6,810 nt of DNA from an uncultured Moheibacter sp. (GCA_937875605.1 CALLXZ010000202.1:1-6810), one strand, 5' to 3'; positions 1 through 6,511 are shown, numbered from the stretch's first letter. The notes: generated by a model from the letters alone, not told the origin. Numbers and translations are program-made.

Positions 1-656
1 ATAAATTCAACCATGAAGTTGAGAATTTAAAATTGCTCGAAGAAAAACCAATTGTGGCATTCAAAAGAGAATTCCTTCGTTGGATGCTTTCTGACGGCGC
101 AGGTGCATTTTTATTACAAAATAAACCACGCGAAAACAGTGTGAATCTAAGAATTGAATTCATTGATTTTTATTCCTATGCACATGAAATTGAGGCGTGT
201 ATGTATTCAGGAGCTGAAAAACAAGAAGATGGAAGTTTGAAATCCTGGGCGGAATATTCGGCTGACGAATGGTTAAATCAATCCATTTTTGCATTGAAAC
301 AAGATACGCGTTTACTAGATGAACACATCCTGAAAAAAGGCGCGCAGTCGCTCAGAGCTTCATTCGACAAACATAATTTAAACCCAAATGATATGGATTA
401 TGTCTTGGCGCATATTTCTTCCAACTATTTCAAAGATGGACTAAGAGAAGAATTTGCCGCAGTGGGACTGGATTTTCCAAAAGAAAAATGGTATTATAAT
501 TTGTCTGAAGTAGGAAACATAGGCGCTGCTTCTATATTTATTGTCACCGAAGAATTGATGAATTCGGGAAAATTAAAAAAAGGAGAAAAAGTATTGCTTT
601 GTATTCCTGAAAGCGGACGTTTTGCTTATTCTTGTGCCGTTTTGACCGTTTGTTGA
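1..656 (+). CDS. Beta-ketoacyl-ACP synthase III-like condensing enzyme (DarB-like), C-terminal part
   Basis: The reading frame is open to the left edge (first whole codon at position 3), so this is the C-terminal ~217 residues of a longer protein; the TTG at 33 is not a credible start. The visible part shows the KAS III (FabH) C-terminal half: a DGAGA motif near position 93, then His (codon 411-413, in AHISS) and Asn (codon 516-518, in GNIGAAS), which match the His and Asn of the FabH Cys-His-Asn triad. The Cys half must lie upstream, giving a likely full length near 370-380 residues. The His-to-Asn spacing (35 residues) is a little longer than in E. coli FabH. Enzymes of this class make a C-C bond between an acyl starter and a malonyl- or beta-ketoacyl-ACP in the cytoplasm. 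The polyene-type neighbours suggest the DarB subgroup that forms the dialkylresorcinol part of flexirubins; that subgroup call is inference. Confidence 0.85.
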   Translation, partial: KFNHEVENLKLLEEKPIVAFKREFLRWMLSDGAGAFLLQNKPRENSVNLRIEFIDFYSYAHEIEACMYSGAEKQEDGSLKSWAEYSADEWLNQSIFALKQDTRLLDEHILKKGAQSLRASFDKHNLNPNDMDYVLAHISSNYFKDGLREEFAAVGLDFPKEKWYYNLSEVGNIGAASIFIVTEELMNSGKLKKGEKVLLCIPESGRFAYSCAVLTVC

Positions 657-697
657 TTAATAAAATAAGGGTCATTTTAAAACTTATAAATTAGCAA

Positions 698-1141
698 ATG
701 AATAATTATCCTGAAATCGAATTACTTATCCCACACAGAAAACCGATTTTGTGTGTCGATGAAGTGGTTTTGGTGAACGGTTTGGAAGCAACTACTTCGT
801 ACAGAATCAAATCAGAATCGATTTTTGTTTCTGATAATTCTTTTTCGGAATTGGGTTTGTTAGAAAATGCAGCGCAAACAAGTTTTGTTTTTTTGAATTA
901 TTTCTTTAAAAACTCCGATGCTAAATTAACGGAATCCGTAGGATTCATCAGTCAGATTTCGTCTTTGCAAGTTCATTTCTTACCAAAATTAGGAGAGAAA
1001 ATCATTACTTCTACCCAAACAGAACTTGTCTATGAGGCAGAAAATTTGAAAATTTGCAATGTAAAAGCACAAATTGTTTTAAATAAAAAAAATGTATTGG
1101 AAGTGGAAATGAAAATGATTTTACAAGTCAAGGATTTATAA
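698..1141 (+). CDS. Hotdog-fold 3-hydroxyacyl-ACP dehydratase-like protein (ApeP/FabZ-like)
   Basis: 147 residues, the usual length of a single-hotdog dehydratase. The N-terminus carries the PHRKPILCVDEV segment (residues 12-23), equivalent to the 'PHR.P.L.VD.V' start of FabZ and ApeP proteins. Residues 54-61 (LLENAAQT) match the central helix 'iE.mAQ', so Glu56 (codon 863-865) is the probable catalytic acid. The FabZ loop 'GHFP..P..PG', which supplies the catalytic His, is not recognisable: the region 40-53 reads SESIFVSDNSFSEL with no His. The protein is therefore either an ApeP-type dehydratase with a diverged active site or a non-catalytic hotdog partner. The expected role is dehydration of 3-hydroxyacyl-ACP during polyene chain growth in the cytoplasm. 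It follows the KAS III gene by 41 AT-rich bases and precedes the next gene by 9, consistent with one operon. There is no clear Shine-Dalgarno before the ATG. Confidence 0.75.
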   Translation: MNNYPEIELLIPHRKPILCVDEVVLVNGLEATTSYRIKSESIFVSDNSFSELGLLENAAQTSFVFLNYFFKNSDAKLTESVGFISQISSLQVHFLPKLGEKIITSTQTELVYEAENLKICNVKAQIVLNKKNVLEVEMKMILQVKDL

Positions 1142-1150
1142 ACCCAAAAA

Positions 1151-1555
1151 ATGAAAAAAGAACAAGTGCCACAGGACAATCGGGGTCTTGCACAGAAAAA
1201 CATTCATGAACTGTGTTATGCCGTTGATGAAAATGGGAATTACACAACGGTTCAGAGTTCCGGTTGGGATGTAAAAGCGACTGCTTTGGACGAATCTTTG
1301 GAATTAATTGAAGAAAGAATTAATGAAACCAAAAAAGATATTTCTGAAGGAAAACTAAGCCCTCTTGCTTATTTCATGGAAGTTCATCGAATGGATGTAT
1401 CCATTTTAGCGAGTTATGCGGGAATTCATAGTTTTTTTGTGAAACGTCATTTCAATCCCAAAAGATTTAAAAAATTGTCCGATAAAACGTTGAAAAAATA
1501 TGCTGATGTTTTTGAAATATCGGTGGAAGAATTAAAAAATTATACTCCAGATTAA
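1151..1555 (+). CDS. Unrecognised small protein with a C-terminal XRE-like helix-turn-helix
   Basis: 134 residues; I do not recognise a named family. Residues 1-45 are polar. Residues 46-68 form a charged helix rich in Glu and Lys. Residues 71-129 resemble a Cro/C1 (XRE) type helix-turn-helix: a first helix (LAYFMEVHRM), then 'ILASYAGIHSFFVKRHF' in the place of recognition elements, then a helix ending 'LKKYADVFEISVEEL', which closely resembles the last helix of XRE domains. The usual Q....A...GvS..tIs pattern is degenerate, so DNA binding is uncertain. There is no signal peptide or membrane segment. The TAA stop shares one base with the ATG of the BtrH-like gene (TAATG at 1553-1557), so the two are probably translated in a coupled way and may act together. 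It could be a local regulator of the pigment operon or a structural partner; both are inference. Confidence 0.7.
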   Translation: MKKEQVPQDNRGLAQKNIHELCYAVDENGNYTTVQSSGWDVKATALDESLELIEERINETKKDISEGKLSPLAYFMEVHRMDVSILASYAGIHSFFVKRHFNPKRFKKLSDKTLKKYADVFEISVEELKNYTPD

Positions 1556-2550
1556 TGCAAATTGATTTCAAACACCAGCAATCTGCCCATTGTGAAAACG
1601 GCGTGATTTCTAATTTAATGAATCATAACGGCGTAAAAGTCTCCGAGCCAATGGTTTTTGGAATCGGGGCCGGATTATTTTTTGTGTATTTACCCTTTCT
1701 GAAAGTCAATTTTGCGCCGGGATTTAGCTATCGTCCCATGCCCGGATTTATTTTCCGCCGATTTGCCAAACAATTAGGAATCAAAGTCGTTCATAAAAAA
1801 TTTAATTCGGAAAAAGAAGCTCAAAAGGTGTTGGATGAAAAATTGAAAAAAGGAATTCCGGTCGGATTGCAAGTTGGTGTTTATAATCTGACTTATTTTC
1901 CGGACGAATACCGTTTTCATTTCAATGCGCACAATATAGTGGTTTTCGGCAAAGAAGAAGACCGTTACCTGATCAGTGATCCCGTGATGGAAACGACTAC
2001 TTCTTTGACAGAAAAAGAATTGGAGAAAGTCCGATTTGCAAAAGGTGCACTTCCGCCAAAAGGACATTTGTATTATTTAGAATCGGTTCCTACGCAGTAT
2101 GATTGGGAAAGAGCCATCCAAAAAGGAATCAAAAAAACCTGTAACGATATGCTCGCTCCGGTTCCGATCATCGGTGTAAATGCGATGAAGTGGGTGGCCA
2201 AAAACATCAAAAAATGGCCCAAGAAAATTGGAGTTAAAAAAACCAATCATTATTTGGGTCAACTGATACGGATGCAAGAAGAAATCGGAACAGGCGGTGG
2301 CGGATTTCGCTTTATTTATGCGGCTTTTCTGGAAGAATCTTCGCATATTTTAAATAATCCAAAACTTAAAGAACTTTCCAAAGAAATGACCGAAATAGGA
2401 GACGAATGGCGTAATTTCGCCTTAAACATTTCACGTGTTTATAAAAATCGAAGTGGTCAAGAAAACGTATATGAAAAACTTTCCGATCAGTTAATGGGAT
2501 TAGCGGAACGCGAGAAAAAGTTCTTTCAGGAATTAAAAAAGAGTATTTGA
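1555..2550 (+). CDS. BtrH N-terminal domain protein, papain/C39-like putative acyltransferase
   Basis: 331 residues. The N-terminal half resembles the BtrH_N domain: 'HCENG' places a Cys at residue 13 (codon 1591-1593), followed by 'EPMVFGIGAGLFF' at 31-43, typical of the family. His126 (codon 1930-1932, AHNIVVFG) and Asp142 (codon 1978-1980, ISDPV) complete a Cys-His-Asp set in the order seen in C39/papain-fold enzymes. The C-terminal half has a glycine-rich 'IGTGGGGFRFIYAAFL' stretch and a helical, charged tail, as in the DUF4872 region that commonly follows BtrH_N. BtrH of butirosin biosynthesis transfers an acyl group from an acyl carrier protein to an aminoglycoside. By analogy this enzyme may transfer a carrier-bound acyl chain to an acceptor in the pigment pathway, with Cys13 forming the acyl-enzyme; the actual substrates are inference. 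No signal peptide is seen, so it should be cytoplasmic. It starts inside the stop of the preceding gene (1-base overlap). Confidence 0.8.
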   Translation: MQIDFKHQQSAHCENGVISNLMNHNGVKVSEPMVFGIGAGLFFVYLPFLKVNFAPGFSYRPMPGFIFRRFAKQLGIKVVHKKFNSEKEAQKVLDEKLKKGIPVGLQVGVYNLTYFPDEYRFHFNAHNIVVFGKEEDRYLISDPVMETTTSLTEKELEKVRFAKGALPPKGHLYYLESVPTQYDWERAIQKGIKKTCNDMLAPVPIIGVNAMKWVAKNIKKWPKKIGVKKTNHYLGQLIRMQEEIGTGGGGFRFIYAAFLEESSHILNNPKLKELSKEMTEIGDEWRNFALNISRVYKNRSGQENVYEKLSDQLMGLAEREKKFFQELKKSI

Positions 2551-2582
2551 TTTCGGATTTAATAGTTTCAATCTCGTAAATC

Positions 2583-2596
2583 ATAAGTCGACTCAT
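2583..2596. promoter_or_regulatory. Imperfect palindrome abutting the -33 element (possible operator)
   Basis: ATAAGTCGACTCAT is a 14-base dyad centred between 2589 and 2590. The inner eight bases (AGTCGACT) are perfectly palindromic, then one mismatched pair, then two matching pairs. It lies in the 81-base gap between the BtrH-like gene and the ABC ATPase and ends at the first base of the putative -33 TTG. That is a sensible place for a dimeric regulator to bind, but short palindromes also occur by chance and no second copy was noticed in the window. Confidence 0.3.
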
Positions 2597-2625
2597 TGTA
2601 CTTTGTCGAAACTTTTTTACTTTCG
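2596..2625 (+). promoter_or_regulatory. Putative Bacteroidetes-type promoter for the ABC transporter half of the cluster
   Basis: TTG at 2596-2598 is followed, after a 19-base spacer, by TACTTTCG at 2618-2625. This matches the Bacteroidetes sigma-A consensus TTG-N19ish-TAnnTTTG with one mismatch in the second box. Transcription would be expected to begin about five bases downstream, near 2630, almost on top of the ATG at 2632, so the message could be leaderless or nearly so. An overlapping alternative TACTTTG sits at 2599-2605 but has no paired TTG that I can see. The gap is the longest intergenic stretch in the + strand block. Confidence 0.5.
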
Positions 2626-2631
2626 CAAACG

Positions 2632-3381
2632 ATGGATGCCATTCAAATTCAAAACTTAAGTAAATCCTACGACGGCAAGAAAACCTTTGTCATCCGTGAT
2701 TTTGATTTAAAAATAAATCGTGGAGAAATCTTTGGTTTGCTTGGCCCAAATGGAGCCGGAAAAACCACGCTCATTTCCATGATGTGTGGACTTCTTTCAC
2801 CCACTTCGGGGGAAATTTTGGTCAATGGTCTTAATTTTAAATCAAACCGAAATGAAATCCTGAAAAAAATTGGAGTGGTGCCGCAGGAATATGCTTTGTA
2901 TCCGACTTTAACGGCGTATGAAAATCTGGAATTCTTTGGAAGTTTGTATAATTTAACCGGAAAAGAATTAAAATCCAGAATTGAATGGGGACTGGAAAAA
3001 GTGAATCTTTCGGATTACCGAAATCGTCCCATCAAAGATTTTTCAGGCGGTATGAAACGAAGAATCAACTTATTAACCGGAATTCTTCATCGACCTGAAG
3101 TTTTATTTTTAGACGAACCGACGGTGGGCGTTGACCTTCAATCCAAGGAAGTGATTATTTCGATTTTGGAAGAATTGAATTCCAACGGGACAACGATCAT
3201 CTATACTTCTCACCACTTAAGCGAAGCTCAAAATTTCTGTACACAGTTGACCATCATCGACCGCGGAAGAATTTTGATGCAAGGAACGGCGGAAGAATTG
3301 ATAAATTCCGTTCAGAACGCTTCCAATCTGGAAGATGTTTTTTTAGAATTAACCGGAAACCAAATCCGTAACGATGCATAA
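2632..3381 (+). CDS. ABC transporter ATP-binding protein (ABC-2 / drug or lipid exporter type)
   Basis: 249 residues with every ABC ATPase motif intact: Walker A GPNGAGKTT (residues 38-46), Q-loop Gln85 (VVPQEYALYP), signature FSGGMKRR (137-144), Walker B VLFLDEP (157-163, catalytic Glu162) and H-loop His194 (YTSHH). The GMKRR form of the signature is typical of ATPases that pair with ABC-2 permeases (DrrA/CcmA-like, COG1131). It powers transport from the cytoplasmic face of the inner membrane. I chose the ATG at 2632 because homologous proteins begin with 'M..I.I.NLSK.Y' just before the first strand. The upstream in-frame TTG at 2596 would add 12 residues and would read through the promoter-like boxes. 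The gene overlaps the permease gene by 8 bases, the usual mark of a transporter pair. The cargo is not evident from sequence; the context suggests pigment or a lipid precursor. Confidence 0.95.
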   Translation: MDAIQIQNLSKSYDGKKTFVIRDFDLKINRGEIFGLLGPNGAGKTTLISMMCGLLSPTSGEILVNGLNFKSNRNEILKKIGVVPQEYALYPTLTAYENLEFFGSLYNLTGKELKSRIEWGLEKVNLSDYRNRPIKDFSGGMKRRINLLTGILHRPEVLFLDEPTVGVDLQSKEVIISILEELNSNGTTIIYTSHHLSEAQNFCTQLTIIDRGRILMQGTAEELINSVQNASNLEDVFLELTGNQIRNDA

Positions 3382-4666
3382 ATTATTCGCCTCCCTCAAA
3401 AAAGAAATGTTACTGCTGGTACGCGACTGGGGCGGATTGGGCATTCTATTTATCATGCCCTCTATTTTATTGATAACCATAACGTTAATCCAACAAAGCA
3501 CATTCAAAGAAGCAGGAGATGTGGTAATGCCGATCATATTGGTCAATCAGGACGGTGGTGAATTTGGGAAAACCATCGAACAAAATATCGAAAAAGAACC
3601 CGCTTTAAAGTTGATTCAAAAATGGAAAAATAAAACCATTGACGAACCGACCGCACGTAAATTGGTTAGTGACGGAAAATACCAGATAGCATTAGTGATT
3701 CCTAAAGATTTATCGGATAATTTAGAATCCCGAATTAATGCGAATGTGGAAAAAATCCTTGCTGAATTTTCAATGGAAGAAACGGATTCTACAGAAAAAG
3801 TCCAACCTGAAACTACTCCAAAGAATTTATCTAAAATCAAGCTCTATTTTGATCCGGCGGTGGGCGAAACTTTCCGAAATTCCGTGAAAAATGACATCGA
3901 AAAAATGATGTCCAAAGTAGAATCTAAAAAGATTTATTCCGTTTTTGAAGAACAAATGGGAATGGAAACAGAAGGCAATATGATGCAGGATAATGCAATT
4001 CAGTTCGAAGAAATCATTGCACAAAAAGGCGATGACGGGATCGTCCCTAACACTGTTCAGCATAACGTTCCGGCTTGGATTTTATTTGGCATTTTCTTTA
4101 TCATCGTGCCTTTGGGAATTAACATTGTCAAAGAAAAAAACCTCGGAACCATTATCCGAATTCGCACAAGTCCGGTTTCTTATGCAACCATTATTTCGGG
4201 AAAAATCTTAGCATATTTAATTATTTGCCTGATCCAATTTGCTGTTATGCTATTGATTGCAAGATATTTATTTCCACAGTTAGGTTTGATTCCATTTAAA
4301 CCGGGAATGCAATTGATACCGATGACCATCATCGTCATTTTTTCTTCCTTTGCTGCGATCGGATTGGGAATTTTAATCGGAACAGTGATGAAAACGCAGG
4401 AACAAAGTGCTCCATTTGGAGCGATTTTCACTATCATCATTTCCGCAATTGGCGGGATTTGGGTACCGGTTTATTTAATGCCTGAAATTATGCAGAAAAC
4501 AGCCATTTTCTCCCCAATGAATTGGGGGATTTCGGCATTTTATGACATCATTTTACGAAATGGAAACTTAATGGACATTTCAATCGAATTAATCTCACTA
4601 TTTTTGTTTTTCGTGACAACTTTCATTTTGTCATTGTGGATTAACAAAAGAAATAATTTGATTTGA
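3374..4666 (+). CDS. ABC-2 type transporter permease with large extracytoplasmic domain
   Basis: 430 residues with the YhgE/Pip-to-ABC-2 layout: a short cytoplasmic start, one membrane segment at about 20-40, a soluble region of about 190 residues (42-232), then five hydrophobic segments at about 234-252, 273-298, 314-337, 348-368 and 406-424. The 'FSPMNW' motif (379-384) before the last helix is typical of ABC-2 membrane proteins. The soluble region should lie on the periplasmic side; it contains a polar, Glu/Thr/Lys-rich linker around 136-155 and Lys/Glu-rich helices. The protein forms the channel for the ATPase encoded just upstream, whose reading frame it overlaps by 8 bases. A single permease gene suggests a homodimer. 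The cargo is unknown; within a polyene pigment cluster, movement of the pigment, or of a lipid precursor, to the periplasm is the natural inference. Confidence 0.93.
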   Translation: MHKLFASLKKEMLLLVRDWGGLGILFIMPSILLITITLIQQSTFKEAGDVVMPIILVNQDGGEFGKTIEQNIEKEPALKLIQKWKNKTIDEPTARKLVSDGKYQIALVIPKDLSDNLESRINANVEKILAEFSMEETDSTEKVQPETTPKNLSKIKLYFDPAVGETFRNSVKNDIEKMMSKVESKKIYSVFEEQMGMETEGNMMQDNAIQFEEIIAQKGDDGIVPNTVQHNVPAWILFGIFFIIVPLGINIVKEKNLGTIIRIRTSPVSYATIISGKILAYLIICLIQFAVMLLIARYLFPQLGLIPFKPGMQLIPMTIIVIFSSFAAIGLGILIGTVMKTQEQSAPFGAIFTIIISAIGGIWVPVYLMPEIMQKTAIFSPMNWGISAFYDIILRNGNLMDISIELISLFLFFVTTFILSLWINKRNNLI

Positions 4667-5073
4667 TGCTTACTCATACTTCAAAATTCAGAGTTCGATT
4701 TAATGAAACTGATCCTTTGGGAATCGTTTGGCACGGGCATTATGTTACGTATTTGGAAGATGGTCGGGAAGCGTTTGGTGAGAAGTTTGGCATTTCATAC
4801 AAAGACATTCAAAACGCAAACTTATTTGCTCCCATTGTCAAATGTACCGTTGATTACAAATTTCCTTTGCGGCACGGTGACTGGGCTACTATTGAAACAA
4901 ATTATGTGAACAATGTTGCTGCGAAATTGCAATTCACATACAAAATATTTATAGGTGAAACGCTCATCGCAACCGGAGAAACCATTCAGGTTTTCACGGA
5001 TTTCAACGGAGAATTATTTTTGTCAAATCCTCCGTTTTATGAAGAATGGAAAAAGAAAAACGGTTTAGGATGA
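4666..5073 (+). CDS. Acyl-CoA/acyl-ACP thioesterase, hotdog 4HBT/YbgC family
   Basis: 135 residues, the normal size for a 4HBT thioesterase. The family start is clear: 'VRFNETDPLGIVWHGHYVTYLEDGREAF' spans residues 10-37 in pieces, with Asp16 as the probable catalytic residue and His23 in the 'WHGHY' turn, followed by the long hotdog helix. 'DYKFPLRHGDWATIET' (65-80) is the second conserved block. Such enzymes hydrolyse acyl thioesters in the cytoplasm; aryl polyene clusters usually carry one (ApeK in E. coli), thought to edit or release chains from the carrier protein. I chose the ATG at 4666, which shares its A with the TGA of the permease gene (TGATG, 4664-4668); the in-frame TTG three bases earlier would add one residue and is less likely. 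It overlaps the next gene by 4 bases. Confidence 0.9.
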   Translation: MLTHTSKFRVRFNETDPLGIVWHGHYVTYLEDGREAFGEKFGISYKDIQNANLFAPIVKCTVDYKFPLRHGDWATIETNYVNNVAAKLQFTYKIFIGETLIATGETIQVFTDFNGELFLSNPPFYEEWKKKNGLG

Positions 5074-6197
5074 AAGATGTTTTCATTTCAGCGGATTCTT
5101 TAATAACGCCTTTCGGGATGGGAAGCGAAGTGGCATTTGAGCAAATCAAATCCGGAGCTTCTGCCGTCCAAAAACATTCCAATTTCAAACTTTCTAAAAA
5201 CGAATTTTATGCTTCGCTAATTCAGGAATCGGACGAATGGTTTTACGGATTAAATTTAGATGAATCCTTTACCCGATTGGAGAAGTTAATTATTCTTTGT
5301 TTGAATCAATTGATTTCCAATGAAAAGATTCAAATAACCGACCGAACTTTAATCGTTCTTTCTTCAACCAAAGGAAATGTGTCTGTACTTGAAAATCCCA
5401 ATTTTTCCTTCCCAAACGAAAGAGCTTTATTGACTTCCCTTACTCGGAAAATCGAAGACTATTTAGAACTAAACAATTCTATTCAAATCGTTTCCAATGC
5501 CTGCATTTCAGGATCTTTGGCAATTGAATTTGCACGAAGATTGCTACAAACCGAACTATATGATGACGCTATCATCATCGGCGCAGATGAAATTTCTAAA
5601 TTTATTTTATCGGGATTTGAATCGTTTCAAGCTGTTAGCAATGAAGTTTGCAAACCCTTTGACCGTGACAGAACCGGAATCAATCTAGGAGAGGCGATTG
5701 CCGCAGTTTATTTGACCCAAACTCCAAAAAATAATTCGATAAAAATTCTGGGAAGCGGCACTTATAATGATGCCAATCACATTTCGGGTCCGTCCCGAAC
5801 CGGAGAAGGGTTGTACAGAAGCATCCAAAAAGCCATGGACAATTCTCCCGTAAAAATCGACTATATTTCGGCACATGGAACGGCAACGCCTTACAATGAT
5901 GAGATGGAATCCATTGCTTTTCATAGGATGGGATTCTCGGAAATTCCCGCCAATAGTTTAAAAGGATATTTCGGTCATACGTTGGGTGCGAGCGGAATTT
6001 TAGAAACTATTTTGGGAATTAAATCGCTCCAAAATGATGTTCTAATTAAATCCTTGGGTTTTGAAAATCAGGGAACGACTTATCCGGTAAACATGATTCA
6101 AAAAACAAAAAAACAAGAATTGAAAACTTTTCTGAAAACGGCTTCCGGATTTGGAGGAAGCAATATTGCGACAGTTTTTGAACGAGTGAATGTCTAA
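5070..6197 (+). CDS. Beta-ketoacyl-ACP synthase, KAS I/II-like (FabF/ApeO type)
   Basis: 375 residues, shorter than FabF (about 410) and similar to polyene-cluster ketosynthases. The thiolase-fold active site is complete: Cys145 (codon 5502-5504, SNACISGS), His269 (codon 5874-5876, SAHGTATPYND) and His303 (codon 5976-5978, GYFGHTLGASG), with the conserved Lys298 just before. 'GGSNIATVFE' near the end is the usual C-terminal glycine motif. With Cys present it should be a true condensing enzyme, not a chain-length factor. It probably elongates the polyene chain with malonyl-ACP in the cytoplasm. I chose the ATG at 5070, which overlaps the thioesterase stop (ATGA, 5070-5073) and begins 'MKDVFISADSLITPFG', the normal KAS N-terminal strand; the ATG at 5046 would add eight charged residues. 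It is the last + strand gene here and meets a - strand gene stop to stop. Confidence 0.92.
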   Translation: MKDVFISADSLITPFGMGSEVAFEQIKSGASAVQKHSNFKLSKNEFYASLIQESDEWFYGLNLDESFTRLEKLIILCLNQLISNEKIQITDRTLIVLSSTKGNVSVLENPNFSFPNERALLTSLTRKIEDYLELNNSIQIVSNACISGSLAIEFARRLLQTELYDDAIIIGADEISKFILSGFESFQAVSNEVCKPFDRDRTGINLGEAIAAVYLTQTPKNNSIKILGSGTYNDANHISGPSRTGEGLYRSIQKAMDNSPVKIDYISAHGTATPYNDEMESIAFHRMGFSEIPANSLKGYFGHTLGASGILETILGIKSLQNDVLIKSLGFENQGTTYPVNMIQKTKKQELKTFLKTASGFGGSNIATVFERVNV

Positions 6198-6508
6198 ACT
6201 GCAAAACCGACAACTTTCCACAAAACACCCACAATTGCATTCCAGAGTTTTTCCAAAATGACGGCTGTAATCCCTTTGAGCGTATTGACGAAATTAGTGA
6301 CCATATCTTTCAAACTTTCCTCAAAAAACTTTTGCAAATCTGGTTTAATCTGTCCGGCTATCACACCTTCTTTGATCAAAAGAGCTTGTGTGGCGATGGC
6401 TTTCAACTGACGCTTGCTAAAACCTCTGACTTTCGAAAGGTCTTTGTTTAGGATATCGGAAGTTGCTGTTTTAATTTCCGCTAATATGGTGCTGATATCT
6501 TGTGCCAT
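6194..6508 (-). CDS. Unrecognised 104-residue helical protein with hydrophobic C-terminus
   Basis: I do not recognise the family. The protein looks almost wholly alpha-helical: residues 1-22 (ISTILAEIKTATSDIL), a basic stretch with FSKRQLKAIATQALLI (30-45), then 'KPDLQKFFEESLKDMVTNF' (55-73). The final 25 residues (80-104) are strongly hydrophobic with two Trp (89, 97) and scattered Lys/Glu, so they form an amphipathic or membrane-associating helix more than a clean transmembrane span. There is no signal peptide, no Cys and no catalytic motif. The ATG at 6506-6508 is three bases after the stop of the upstream - strand gene, so the two are probably one operon. Its TAG stop (6194-6196) overlaps the TAA of the ketosynthase on the other strand. 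Nothing links it functionally to the pigment genes. Confidence 0.7.
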   Translation of the reverse strand: MAQDISTILAEIKTATSDILNKDLSKVRGFSKRQLKAIATQALLIKEGVIAGQIKPDLQKFFEESLKDMVTNFVNTLKGITAVILEKLWNAIVGVLWKVVGFAV

Positions 6509-6511
6509 AAT

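Noticed and set aside
662..678. AAAAT...ATTTT inverted repeat after the KAS III gene as a terminator.
   Set aside because: The stem is only five A/T pairs with a 7-base loop and no following T-run, so it is too weak. Nothing else of note was seen in this 41-base gap.
1774..2596. Three open frames on the - strand under the BtrH-like gene (1774-2067, 2077-2346, 2366-2596).
   Set aside because: They are low-complexity Phe/Arg/Ser-rich antisense translations of a well-supported + strand gene, with no family features or coupled starts.
2596..2634. Upstream TTG start for the ABC ATPase giving 12 extra residues.
   Set aside because: The extra residues do not fit the family's N-terminus, and this TTG is better explained as the -33 promoter element. 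The ATG at 2632 is preferred.
1151..3381. Small protein plus C39-like protein plus ABC ATPase read as a peptide bacteriocin export system.
   Set aside because: The Cys-His-Asp protein is separate from the ATPase and resembles BtrH_N with a DUF4872-like second half. The small protein has a helix-turn-helix-like domain and no double-glycine leader. The surrounding genes are fatty-acid/polyketide type.
5046..5072. ATG at 5046 as start of the ketosynthase.
   Set aside because: It adds eight charged residues before the normal KAS N-terminal strand and would give a 28-base overlap. The ATG at 5070 gives a standard ATGA overlap.
5070..6197. Ketosynthase as a chain-length factor (inactive partner).
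   Set aside because: The active-site Cys145 and both His residues (269, 303) are present, so an active condensing enzyme is more likely.
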